Below, piece by piece: positions 6,405-13,296 of a stretch of DNA of 13,378 bases. Position 1 is the stretch's first letter; each line of letters starts with the position of its first letter. The notes beneath the pieces are model-generated. The model saw only the letters and a program-made list of their open reading frames with translations. It did no database searches and was not told the DNA's origin. This DNA comes from an uncultured Clostridia bacterium (GTDB taxonomy: Bacteria; Bacillota; Clostridia; Oscillospirales; Acutalibacteraceae): NCBI GenBank assembly GCA_946410005.1, contig CAMJYS010000008.1, positions 1 to 13,378 of the forward strand, in the 5' to 3' direction. The position numbers were made by a program, and so were the translations under genes.

Positions 6405-8147
6405 ATGTTATCAAATGTTGCCGCTCCAAAGTATTATTCTATGTTTAGACAAAAAGTAATACGTGGAGAAATTTTTGTAAACAAACAAGTCGAAATGCAG
6501 ATGAACCGCATAGACGAGTTAATACAGAATCCAAACTATTACTATGACGATAGTATTGTTGAAGGATTTATATTTTTTTGTGAAAATGAATTAACTTTAA
6601 CTGATGGAGAAGATTTACATTTATTAGACTCGTTTAAACTATGGGCTGAAGATTTACTCGGCTGGTATTACTATATAACAAAAAGTGTTTATGTACCAGA
6701 TGGGGCTGGCGGAGGTCGATATGTTAACAAACGCATTAAAAGACGACTACGCAGCAAGCAATACCTTATAGTAGGACGAGGTGCATCTAAGACATTGTAC
6801 GATACATGTATACAAGCATACTTTCTAACTGTAAATAAGAAAGCGTCTAAACAAGTTACTGTAGCATACACGATGCGCCAAGCCGAAGAAGTACTCGGGC
6901 CTTTAAAAACAGCTATTTTGCGAAAACGAGGGCCTGTCTTCAAGGTATTGACAATAGGTTCTAAGTATAATACCACCGGAGACCCAGAGACAAGACAAAA
7001 ATTAGCGTCTACTAAAAAGGGAATAGAGAACAGATTAAATGGTTCTACACTAGAAGTGTATCCTATGTCTATAGACAAACTTCAAGGTCTAAGAAGTTCA
7101 GTTAATACAATCGATGAATGGCTGTCGTGCGACATAAGAGAAGATGTAGTTGCTGCTGTAGAGCAAGGTTCATCTAAAAATAACGATTATGTTATTGTAG
7201 CTACGTCGTCAGAAGGAAATGTCAGGAACGGCCCGGGCGATACAATCAAAATGGAGTTAATGCGAATTTTAAAAGGCGAATACTATAATCCGCATGTGTC
7301 TATATGGTGGTATAAACTGGACGATGTCGCAGAAGTTTCTCATCCTGAAATGTGGGTGAAAGCTAATCCTAATATCGGTTTGACTGTTTCTTATGAAACG
7401 TACCAGTTAGACGTTGAACGTGCAGAAAATAATCCGTCAGTAAGAAACGAAATACTTGCTAAACGTTTTGGCTTACCAATGGAAGGATATACCTATTTCT
7501 TTACTTACGAAGAAACGTTGAAATCGAATATAGTTAGCGACTATAGACAACTTCCATGTGCATTAGGCGCTGACTTATCGAGAGGCGATGATTTCTGCTC
7601 TTTCACTTTCCTGTTCCCGATGGGAAACGAGAACTATGGAATAAAAACACGTAACTACATAACCGAACAAACCTTGTATAAATTACCATTAGCACTTAGA
7701 AGTACCTATGAGACTTTTATTGATGAAGGTAGTTTAATTGTCACAAATGGCACGATTTTGGATTTAAGTTATGTGTACGAAGAATTGTATCAATACATAA
7801 TTGACCAACAATTGGATGTTCGATGTTTAGGATATGACCCGTTTAACGCCGGAACATTCGTAGAAAAATGGGAACGAGATTTTGGGCCATACGGCATAGA
7901 AAAAGTTATACAAGGTTTTAAAACAGAATCCGTACCGTTAGGAGAAATAAAGAAATTAGCGGAAGGTCGTTTACTACATTTCGACCAAAACATCATGCAA
8001 TTTTGTATGGGTAATTGTATCGTTATGGAGGATACTAACAAAAACAGAAAACTCACTAAAAAGAGAAACGACGAAAAAATTGACGCCGTAGCAGCTTTGC
8101 TCGACGCATTTGTAAGTTTTAAACTTCACAGAGACATGTTCGATTAA
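6405..8147 (+). CDS. terL: terminase large subunit
   Basis: Packaging motor and nuclease of 580 residues, a usual length. ATPase: the Walker A loop is VGRGASKT (123-130), a variant with Ala-Ser where Gly is usual before the Lys; Walker B with the catalytic Glu is VNTIDE (233-238, D237 E238); the coupling motif is ATSSEG (266-271). Nuclease: the RNase H-like acidic triad is expected at D390 (GADLSRGDD), D478 (LGYDPFNA) and D560 (KIDAVAALLDAF). AAAAAGGA and AAGG precede the ATG at 6405. Residues 283-286 (MELM) lie at a copy of the AATCAAAATGGAG element, with in-frame ATGs at 7251 and 7260 between the two domains. The enzyme acts with the small subunit, HNH protein and portal. Confidence 0.96.
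   Translation: MLSNVAAPKYYSMFRQKVIRGEIFVNKQVEMQMNRIDELIQNPNYYYDDSIVEGFIFFCENELTLTDGEDLHLLDSFKLWAEDLLGWYYYITKSVYVPDGAGGGRYVNKRIKRRLRSKQYLIVGRGASKTLYDTCIQAYFLTVNKKASKQVTVAYTMRQAEEVLGPLKTAILRKRGPVFKVLTIGSKYNTTGDPETRQKLASTKKGIENRLNGSTLEVYPMSIDKLQGLRSSVNTIDEWLSCDIREDVVAAVEQGSSKNNDYVIVATSSEGNVRNGPGDTIKMELMRILKGEYYNPHVSIWWYKLDDVAEVSHPEMWVKANPNIGLTVSYETYQLDVERAENNPSVRNEILAKRFGLPMEGYTYFFTYEETLKSNIVSDYRQLPCALGADLSRGDDFCSFTFLFPMGNENYGIKTRNYITEQTLYKLPLALRSTYETFIDEGSLIVTNGTILDLSYVYEELYQYIIDQQLDVRCLGYDPFNAGTFVEKWERDFGPYGIEKVIQGFKTESVPLGEIKKLAEGRLLHFDQNIMQFCMGNCIVMEDTNKNRKLTKKRNDEKIDAVAALLDAFVSFKLHRDMFD
7244..7262 (+). promoter_or_regulatory. AATCAAAATGGAGTTA copy inside terL
   Basis: Sixteen bases (7244-7259) are identical to the sequence at 8583-8598 just before the portal start. 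Here it ends in an in-frame ATG (7260, residue 286 of the terminase). GGAG lies only 3 nt before that ATG, closer than is ideal. It may permit a separate C-terminal product, or may be chance. Confidence 0.25.
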
Positions 8148-8193
8148 TAAACTATTTGGTTATGGGCTAATTCTTTGAAAAAGAGGCGATTCC

Positions 8194-8283
8194 ATTGCAG
8201 ATTTTATAAAACCGAGCATATCAATCGGTGCGACTCTGAAGAATAACGATATAGATACTTTGTATAAATACATGATTGAATAG
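8194..8283 (+). CDS. possible 29-residue micro-protein with ATT start
   Basis: The 147-nt gap after terL holds an open frame reading IADFIKPSISIGATLKNNDI and then DTLYKYMIE before a TAG at 8281. GAGG (8183-8186) is 7 nt before ATT at 8194, a good ribosome binding site distance, and an in-frame TGA 5 codons upstream excludes an earlier start. No ATG, GTG or TTG is in frame, so ATT, a rare initiator known from infC, would be required. Composition looks like coding sequence and it sits 11 nt before the next gene. It may be a short virion or scaffold-type protein, or a remnant of a longer gene. A base error in the start codon is also possible. Confidence 0.4.
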   Translation: MADFIKPSISIGATLKNNDIDTLYKYMIE

Positions 8284-8294
8284 GAGATAACAAT

Positions 8295-8558
8295 ATGGAA
8301 ATTGATACCAAATCTATTCTTAAGGACTTTCAAGAAGAACTTAATGACTCTGACAAATATTACGAACTCGGTTCTAAAATGAGAGCAGATGTTGCATTTA
8401 GTAAAAAGGCGAAGGGATTTTTCGAGATGTCTAAAGATGAGTTTACTCATGCACGTTGGTTAAGAGACATTCTTATACTGCATTCTGTAGAGATTCCTAC
8501 TGCTGATAACGAACGATATGAACTTATCAAAGAAAGAACATATCGTTTATTTCTCTGA
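8295..8558 (+). CDS. small ferritin-like (encapsulated-ferritin-like) protein
   Basis: Protein of 87 residues predicted as two antiparallel helices. Helix 1 runs about 7-30 and contains EELNDSDKYYELGSKM (14-29; E14, E15, D20, Y22); helix 2 runs about 37-62 and contains EMSKDEFTHARWLRDIL (44-60) with an E..H pair, E49 and H52. The EEL...D.Y...DE..HA..L pattern resembles the two-helix encapsulated ferritin family (EncFtn), where two chains form a four-helix ferroxidase centre, and one half of a rubrerythrin. No tool search was possible. GGAG (8283-8286) is 8 nt before the ATG. It lies between the large terminase and portal, where no iron gene is expected. Its C-terminal tail (63-87) is charged. 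A structural helical protein with chance motifs is the alternative. Confidence 0.55.
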   Translation: MEIDTKSILKDFQEELNDSDKYYELGSKMRADVAFSKKAKGFFEMSKDEFTHARWLRDILILHSVEIPTADNERYELIKERTYRLFL

Positions 8559-8581
8559 TGACAAACAAGATAAAATTGTAA

Positions 8582-8593
8582 AAATCAAAATGG
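8582..8593 (+). promoter_or_regulatory. AAATCAAAATGG element before the portal gene
   Basis: Exact copy of the 12-mer, overlapping the ribosome binding site GGAG (8592-8595) of the portal start at 8600. Confidence 0.5.
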
Positions 8594-8599
8594 AGTTAT

Positions 8600-9874
8600 A
8601 TGGGAATTCTAAGTAAATTAAAAGACGTGTGGTCAGTTTTTAAAAATAGAGACCCCACTATTGAATACCGCGATATCGGTATGAGTTCATCCGTTAGGTC
8701 GGATAGATTATACGGGTACCAATATGGCATAAAGAATTTACAAACGTCTATTTACACTAAGATAGCTATGGATGTGTCATACGTAAACATTCACCATGTT
8801 AAGCTAGATGAGATGGGTCGTTTTAAAGAAATAATTCACAGTCCTCTTGACGAATGCTTAAATTTAAGTGCAAATATTGACCAAACCGGTAGATATTTGA
8901 TACAAGACGCTGTGGAAACTATGCTGTATAATGGTAGCGTGGCATTAGTTCCTGTCTTGACTAACGATGATATTTTTAATACTGAATCGTACGATATATA
9001 CAATCTAAGAGTTGGTAAAATTTTAGAATGGTACCCGATGCATGTTAAATTGTCCGTGTATAACGAAGACGACGGTAAAAGGTATGACGTTGTTGTGCCT
9101 AAGAATTCGACATGCATAGTGGAGAATCCGTTTTATTCAATAATGAATGAACCTAATTCTACTATTAGTAGATTAAATAGAAAGTTAAGTCTACTTGACG
9201 CGTTTGATGAAGAACAGAGTCGAGGAAAACTGAACTTGATTATACAGTTACCGTTTAGTACAAGAACAACTCTTATGGAACAGAGAGCACAAGAGCGTCT
9301 TGAATCTATAGAAAAGCAACTTGTTGGTTCTAGATATGGAATAGGCTACATCGATTCTAGCGAAAAAGTGACACAATTGAATCGGTCACTTGAGAATAAC
9401 TTACCTGAACAGATAAAGTATCTAACCGACACGTTTTACTCTCAATTAGGTATAACGGAAGATATACTTAACGGAAGAGCTGATGAAATAATGATGTTGA
9501 ATTATTATACTCGTGTTGTTGAACCTATAATATCGGCGTTCACAAACGAAATGAAGCGTAAGTTTTTGACAAAAACTGCTCGGTCTCAACATCAAAGTAT
9601 AGAATTCTTTAGAGACCCGTTTAAATTAGTTACTGTAGACAAGATAGCGTCTATATCAGATACTATGAAACGAAACGAGATAATGACATCTAACGAGATT
9701 CGACAGATAATAGGATTTAAGCCCACTGGTGATAGCAAGGATGATAAACTTGTTAATCCGAATATTTCTCAGCCTAAAGAAACGGAAACTGTTAACGAAA
9801 ATATTAGAACAGTAGATTTGAATAATAAAGAACAAAATCAAAATGGAGATAAAATAAATGGGAATAACATATGA
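8600..9874 (+). CDS. portal protein (HK97 type)
   Basis: Protein of 424 residues, a normal length for HK97-type portals, forming the dodecameric ring through which DNA enters the head. Landmarks: the N-terminus MGILSKLKDVWSVF; the conserved segment DAVETMLYNGSVALVPV; RLNRKLSLLDAFDE; the wing and stem region with ERLESIEKQLVGSRYGIGYI; QIKYLTDTFYSQLGITEDIL; and YYTRVVEPIISAFTNEMKRK before a polar C-terminal tail. The tail reads KEQNQNGDKINGNN, low in complexity. GGAG lies 4 nt before the ATG. The end overlaps the protease-capsid gene by 17 nt, and the ribosome binding site of that gene lies inside the portal coding sequence. Confidence 0.93.
   Translation: MGILSKLKDVWSVFKNRDPTIEYRDIGMSSSVRSDRLYGYQYGIKNLQTSIYTKIAMDVSYVNIHHVKLDEMGRFKEIIHSPLDECLNLSANIDQTGRYLIQDAVETMLYNGSVALVPVLTNDDIFNTESYDIYNLRVGKILEWYPMHVKLSVYNEDDGKRYDVVVPKNSTCIVENPFYSIMNEPNSTISRLNRKLSLLDAFDEEQSRGKLNLIIQLPFSTRTTLMEQRAQERLESIEKQLVGSRYGIGYIDSSEKVTQLNRSLENNLPEQIKYLTDTFYSQLGITEDILNGRADEIMMLNYYTRVVEPIISAFTNEMKRKFLTKTARSQHQSIEFFRDPFKLVTVDKIASISDTMKRNEIMTSNEIRQIIGFKPTGDSKDDKLVNPNISQPKETETVNENIRTVDLNNKEQNQNGDKINGNNI
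9835..9846 (+). promoter_or_regulatory. AAATCAAAATGG element before the protease-capsid gene
   Basis: Exact copy of the 12-mer inside the portal 3' end, running into GGAG (9845-9848), 9 nt before the ATG at 9858. Its own ATG (9843) opens a 4-codon frame whose stop (9855-9857) abuts that start. Confidence 0.5.
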
Positions 9875-11627
9875 TTTTAGTGGTTGGGCATCTAAGTCTA
9901 ACGTAAGGTGTACTGATGGTAGAATCATTCTCAACAACGCGTTTGCTGATAATGATAACGATAAAGTACCCCTAGTATGGAATCATGACCATCAAGACCC
10001 CAGTCGCGTTTTAGGCCATGCTATGCTTAAGAACGTTCCTAATGAGGGCGTATATGCGTATTGTAGCTTTAACGATACTAATGACGGTCAGCGAGGAAAA
10101 GCTCTGGTTCAGCACGGTGATATTACGTCTCTGTCGATTTATGCGAATCAGCTGCAGGAAAATGACGGTTGTGTACGACATGGAAACATCAGAGAAGTAT
10201 CTTTGGTCTTAGCTGGAGCTAATCCGGGTGCTAAGATTGATGATGTTATCATGCACAGTGATGGTATGGATTCGGAAGCGATTATTTATTCTGGTGTCGA
10301 AGGTATTGAGCTGTCTCATGCCGACGACAATGAAAATAAAAAAACTGAACCTAAACCGGAGAATAATCCTGATTCCGACAATCGAACCGTGGACGATGTC
10401 ATTAAAACTTTTAATGAAGAACAGTTAAAAGTGTTTTACGCATTGATTGGTCTTGCTATGTCTGGCGAACTCAATGACGATAAAAAAACAGATACAGAAA
10501 ATAATAAAAAAGATAACGAAGACAAAATTAATCATTCAGAAGGAGATAATGAATCGATGAAGAATCTTTTCGAAAAAAACAGTAATCCGGAAACAAACAA
10601 CGCAAATGATGAACTTATTCATACTGCGTTAAACACTATTATTAACGACGCACAGAGTATGGGTTCTCTTAAAAAGTCGTACATTCAGCACGCAGACGAA
10701 TACGGTATCAGTAATATTGACTACCTGTTCCCTGATGCAAAAAATAATACGACCATGCCTGAGTTAATCAAGCGTGATACTGATTGGGTTAATCAGGTTA
10801 TGAGTTCTGTAAGTCACAGTCCGTTCTCTAGAATTAAGAGCATTTTTGCTGACATCACTGCTGATGAGGCTCGTGCTAAGGGTTATGTTAAGGGAAACCT
10901 CAAAATGGAAGAAGTTATTACTACTCTTCGCAGGGTAACCACGCCAGTTACTATTTACAAGAAGCAGAAGCTCGACCGTGACGATATCATTGACATCACC
11001 GATTTCGATGTTGTATCGTTTATTAAGTCCGAGATGCGTACTATGCTCGATGAAGAAATTGCTAGGGCGATTTTGGTTGGTGACGGTCGTCTCCCCGACG
11101 ATTCTAATCATATCAATGACCAGAACCTTCGTGCTATTTATAAGGACCACGACCTGTATACTATCAAGGCTAAGGTAAATGTAGCAAAGGCCGCTACTTC
11201 CGACGAAGTAGCTAAAGAATTTATTCGAACAATTATTAAGACTCGTAAAGACTATAAGGGTTCTGGCAATCCTGTTCTCTATACTACCGAAGATTATGTC
11301 ACCGACTGTCTTCTCATGGAAGATAAGAACGGTCGTGTAATCTATGATAGCGTCGATAAGCTCGCTACTGCTCTTCGTGTATCAAAGATTGTTACCGTAC
11401 CTGTCATGGAAAACATGAACGGCGCCACTGGCAAGCCCCTCATGGGTATCATTGTAAATCTTAAGGACTACAAGGTAGGTGCAGATAAGGGTGGTTCAAT
11501 CAACATGTTCGAGGACTTCGACATCGATTATAACCAGAATAAGTACCTTATTGAAACACGTATCAGTGGCGCTCTTGTTAAGCCGCATAGTGCCATTGCA
11601 CTTGAACTCTATCGAGCAGACAACTAA
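9858..11627 (+). CDS. fused prohead protease and HK97-fold major capsid protein
   Basis: Polyprotein of 589 residues. Residues 1 to about 135 are an S78/U35-type prohead protease: MGITYDFSGWAS, NHDHQDPSRVLGHA (42-55, probable catalytic H43), GDITSLSIYA (87-96, probable catalytic S93) and REVSLVLAGANPGAKI (112-127). Residues 140-233 are a hydrophilic linker rich in Asp, Asn and Lys with one helical segment (FNEEQLKVFYALIGLAM, 185-201) that may act as scaffold or delta domain. Residues 234-589 are the capsid protein: FSRIKSIFADITADEARAKG, then TVYKKQK-like and DRDDIIDITDFDVV segments, a MLDEEIARAILVGDG loop, DYKGSGNPVLYTTEDY and the C-terminal strand ETRISGALVKPHSAIALE. The start has GGAG 9 nt upstream. 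Codon use becomes more AAG/CGT-rich in the capsid part, as expected for high expression. Confidence 0.92.
   Translation: MGITYDFSGWASKSNVRCTDGRIILNNAFADNDNDKVPLVWNHDHQDPSRVLGHAMLKNVPNEGVYAYCSFNDTNDGQRGKALVQHGDITSLSIYANQLQENDGCVRHGNIREVSLVLAGANPGAKIDDVIMHSDGMDSEAIIYSGVEGIELSHADDNENKKTEPKPENNPDSDNRTVDDVIKTFNEEQLKVFYALIGLAMSGELNDDKKTDTENNKKDNEDKINHSEGDNESMKNLFEKNSNPETNNANDELIHTALNTIINDAQSMGSLKKSYIQHADEYGISNIDYLFPDAKNNTTMPELIKRDTDWVNQVMSSVSHSPFSRIKSIFADITADEARAKGYVKGNLKMEEVITTLRRVTTPVTIYKKQKLDRDDIIDITDFDVVSFIKSEMRTMLDEEIARAILVGDGRLPDDSNHINDQNLRAIYKDHDLYTIKAKVNVAKAATSDEVAKEFIRTIIKTRKDYKGSGNPVLYTTEDYVTDCLLMEDKNGRVIYDSVDKLATALRVSKIVTVPVMENMNGATGKPLMGIIVNLKDYKVGADKGGSINMFEDFDIDYNQNKYLIETRISGALVKPHSAIALELYRADN
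10538..10559 (+). promoter_or_regulatory. internal ribosome binding site and start for free major capsid protein
   Basis: AGAAGGAG (10538-10545) is 11 nt before an in-frame ATG (10557) inside the fused gene, at the border between linker and capsid domain. The following MKNLFEKN resembles the N-terminus of stand-alone capsid proteins of related phages. Confidence 0.6.
10557..11627 (+). CDS. major capsid protein from internal start
   Basis: In-frame internal product of 356 residues (residue 234 of the fusion onwards), close to the usual size of an HK97-fold capsid subunit with a short N-terminal arm. The strong ribosome binding site, the abrupt end of the low-complexity linker and the shift to highly expressed codon use all begin here. 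It would let the phage make many capsid subunits and few fused protease copies, as lambda does with overlapping C and Nu3. Translation from this site is inferred; the fusion alone could also be cleaved to the same end. Confidence 0.55.
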   Translation: MKNLFEKNSNPETNNANDELIHTALNTIINDAQSMGSLKKSYIQHADEYGISNIDYLFPDAKNNTTMPELIKRDTDWVNQVMSSVSHSPFSRIKSIFADITADEARAKGYVKGNLKMEEVITTLRRVTTPVTIYKKQKLDRDDIIDITDFDVVSFIKSEMRTMLDEEIARAILVGDGRLPDDSNHINDQNLRAIYKDHDLYTIKAKVNVAKAATSDEVAKEFIRTIIKTRKDYKGSGNPVLYTTEDYVTDCLLMEDKNGRVIYDSVDKLATALRVSKIVTVPVMENMNGATGKPLMGIIVNLKDYKVGADKGGSINMFEDFDIDYNQNKYLIETRISGALVKPHSAIALELYRADN

Positions 11628-11645
11628 ACGTAGGAGGTAACTCAC

Positions 11646-11936
11646 ATGGATAGGATTTATAATAGAGCAGAAGATAAGAACAGCGCTAACATTATCGTAT
11701 ATGGTAAGGCTAGTGACACTAAAGCATATTCTGATGAGGCGTGCACAATGCAGTGTACTACTTCCGAACTTAAGAATGCTTTTATGAAGGGATGCATTGT
11801 CGCCATTGGTAGTGACAGTATGTATTATCCTGTTTCTTTAAGTATTGCTTCTAAGGTTGCTACTTTGACGTATGCTAAAGCTGGTAGTACGTCTGGTTCT
11901 GCAGCAACGGCAACTCTCGTCAGCGTCGCAGACTAA
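11646..11936 (+). CDS. small capsid-associated, decoration-like protein
   Basis: Protein of 96 residues directly after the capsid gene, with AGGAGG (11632-11637) 8 nt before its ATG. The sequence is predicted all beta with no membrane segment: MDRIYNRAEDKNSANIIVYG, then SELKNAFMKGCIVAIG and a Ser/Ala/Thr-rich end (KAGSTSGSAATATLVSVAD). Small beta proteins in this position often bind the outside of HK97-type heads as decoration or head-fibre proteins. Its strong ribosome binding site and AAG-rich codon use match the capsid and major tail protein genes, suggesting abundant product. No named family is recognised with certainty. Confidence 0.55.
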   Translation: MDRIYNRAEDKNSANIIVYGKASDTKAYSDEACTMQCTTSELKNAFMKGCIVAIGSDSMYYPVSLSIASKVATLTYAKAGSTSGSAATATLVSVAD

Positions 11937-11944
11937 AAATATTT

Positions 11945-12265
11945 ATGAAATTTTGTGGAAAAATAGGTTTCGGCAATTACGTCGAAACCTCTCCTGGTGT
12001 ATGGGGAGAAGAAGTAGTCGAAAAGACTTATACTGGAAATTTTGTTAAAAAATACTTGAATTCGAAAAGCTCTAACGATTTTAATGATGAGCTAGACATA
12101 TCTTTTAGTATAAATTTCATCCCGGACAAATACTTCTGGGAGTATTTTCACAGAATTTCCTATATAGTCTGGAAAAAATCAAAATGGAAAGTTACTAGTG
12201 TAGATGTTACCACATCCCCAAGAGTAACTATAACTTGCGGGGGATTGTATAATGGACAGGATTAG
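11945..12265 (+). CDS. head closure protein
   Basis: Protein of 106 residues: MKFCGKIGFGNYVETSPGVW, EEVVEKTYTGNFVKK, NDELDISFSINFIPDKYF, then FHRISYIVWKKSKWKVTSVDV and PRVTITCGGLYNG. The SPGVW and final (V/L)..GG.YNG pattern is that of small head-closure or stopper proteins (DUF7253-like) that seal the connector after packaging. There is no visible ribosome binding site before the ATG at 11945; the stop of the preceding gene is 8 nt away, so translational coupling is likely. It uses AAA-rich codons unlike the decoration gene before it and overlaps the next gene by 14 nt. Confidence 0.65.
   Translation: MKFCGKIGFGNYVETSPGVWGEEVVEKTYTGNFVKKYLNSKSSNDFNDELDISFSINFIPDKYFWEYFHRISYIVWKKSKWKVTSVDVTTSPRVTITCGGLYNGQD
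12176..12187 (+). repeat. AAATCAAAATGG copy inside the head closure gene
   Basis: Exact copy of the 12-mer, encoding part of WKKSKWK. The next gene start is 64 nt away, too far for a ribosome binding site role. Confidence 0.4.
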
Positions 12266-12557
12266 TTTACACAATAAATTTGAAGAAATTTTACAATCTA
12301 ATAATGTTTACTTTCAATCTCCCCCGGGTGTATTGATGAAATATCCTGCTATTCGTTACTCCATCGACGATATTGATATTTCGCATGCAGATGGAATAAA
12401 CTATAAACAATTCAAAAGATATTCTGTCATCATCATTGACAGAAACCCAGATTCTAAGATATGCGATAAAATATTAGACAATTTCGAATATGCGAGTTTT
12501 GTCAGATTTTATCCAGCTGACAATTTGAATCATTGGTTACTTTATATTTATTGGTAA
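12252..12557 (+). CDS. tail terminator / neck protein
   Basis: Protein of 101 residues: MDRISLHNKFEEILQSNNVY, a helix, FQSPPGVLMKYPAIRYSIDD, then YKQFKRYSVIIIDRNPDSKI and FYPADNLNHWLLYIYW. The YPAIRY strand, the YSVIIIDRNPDS strand and the final D.LNH.LY pattern fit the alpha-beta tail terminator or neck family found between head closure and major tail genes in Clostridia siphophages. It overlaps the head closure gene by 14 nt; a G-run (GGGGGA, 12238-12243) serves as an imperfect ribosome binding site. The role is supported mainly by order of genes. Confidence 0.65.
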   Translation: MDRISLHNKFEEILQSNNVYFQSPPGVLMKYPAIRYSIDDIDISHADGINYKQFKRYSVIIIDRNPDSKICDKILDNFEYASFVRFYPADNLNHWLLYIYW

Positions 12558-12572
12558 AAAGGAGATAAAATT

Positions 12573-13262
12573 ATGAGTAAGAATAAGATTGTATGGGACA
12601 AGACTTCGGAACGTTTCTATGAGACTGGTGTTAAGAACGTAGTTCTCTATACTCAGACTGCTGGAGTTTACAATGATGGATGCGCTTGGAACGGTGTAAC
12701 AGCAATCACCGAATCCCCTTCTGGTGCTGAGAGCACTGCACTTTATGCTGACGATATTAAGTATTTGAATCTTATTAGTAATGAAGAATTCGGTGCTACA
12801 ATTGAAGCGTATACTTATCCTTCTGAATTCGAAAAATGTGACGGTACTGCAGACCTTGTTACTGGCGTAAGTATCGGTCAGCAGAAGAGGGAGACGTTTG
12901 GTCTTTCGTACCGTACCGTTTTGGGTAATGATACTGATGGTAACGATTATGGTTATAAGCTGCATCTTATTTATGGATGTAAGGCATCTCCCTCCGAGAG
13001 GGCTTATTCCACTATCAGTGATTCCCCCGAAGCAAATACGTTTTCTTGGGAACTTTCTACGACCCCTGTATCAGTGAATGGTTTCAAGCCTACATCTTGT
13101 ATCACTATCGATTCTACCAAGTGCGACAAGACTAAGCTTGCTGCTCTTGAAACTATTCTTTATGGTAAAGACCCCACTCAGACCAATGGGAGTGATGGCG
13201 TAGCGCCCAGACTTCCTCTTCCCGACGAAGTGAAGACTCTTATGACTCCTGACGGAGAATAA
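12573..13262 (+). CDS. major tail (tube) protein
   Basis: Protein of 229 residues, rich in beta structure, with strong AAAAAGGAG 12 to 13 nt before the ATG. Landmarks: MSKNKIVWDKTSERFYETGV, GVYNDGCAWNGVTAITESPS, LYADDIKYLNLISNEEFGAT, EAYTYPSEFEKCDG and QQKRETFGLSYRTVLGNDTD, ending near FKPTSCITID. This Y.G..W.GVT...ESPSGAE..ALYADD pattern is that of the major tail tube subunit of siphophages from Bacillota. It polymerises into the tail tube on the tape measure. Its codon use (AAG, CTT, GGT) resembles that of the capsid gene, as expected for an abundant protein. The gene's place right before a chaperone start is standard. Confidence 0.9.
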   Translation: MSKNKIVWDKTSERFYETGVKNVVLYTQTAGVYNDGCAWNGVTAITESPSGAESTALYADDIKYLNLISNEEFGATIEAYTYPSEFEKCDGTADLVTGVSIGQQKRETFGLSYRTVLGNDTDGNDYGYKLHLIYGCKASPSERAYSTISDSPEANTFSWELSTTPVSVNGFKPTSCITIDSTKCDKTKLAALETILYGKDPTQTNGSDGVAPRLPLPDEVKTLMTPDGE

Positions 13263-13272
13263 TATTTAAAAC

Positions 13273-13284
13273 AAATCAAAATGG
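13273..13284 (+). promoter_or_regulatory. AAATCAAAATGG element before the truncated last gene
   Basis: Exact copy of the 12-mer, overlapping GGAGG (13283-13287), 9 nt before the ATG at 13297. Confidence 0.55.
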
Positions 13285-13296
13285 AGGTAAACAAAT

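Noticed and set aside
10764..11150. 128-codon minus-strand open frame inside the capsid gene
   Set aside because: Shadow of a strongly codon-biased capsid gene; no motif or ribosome binding site.
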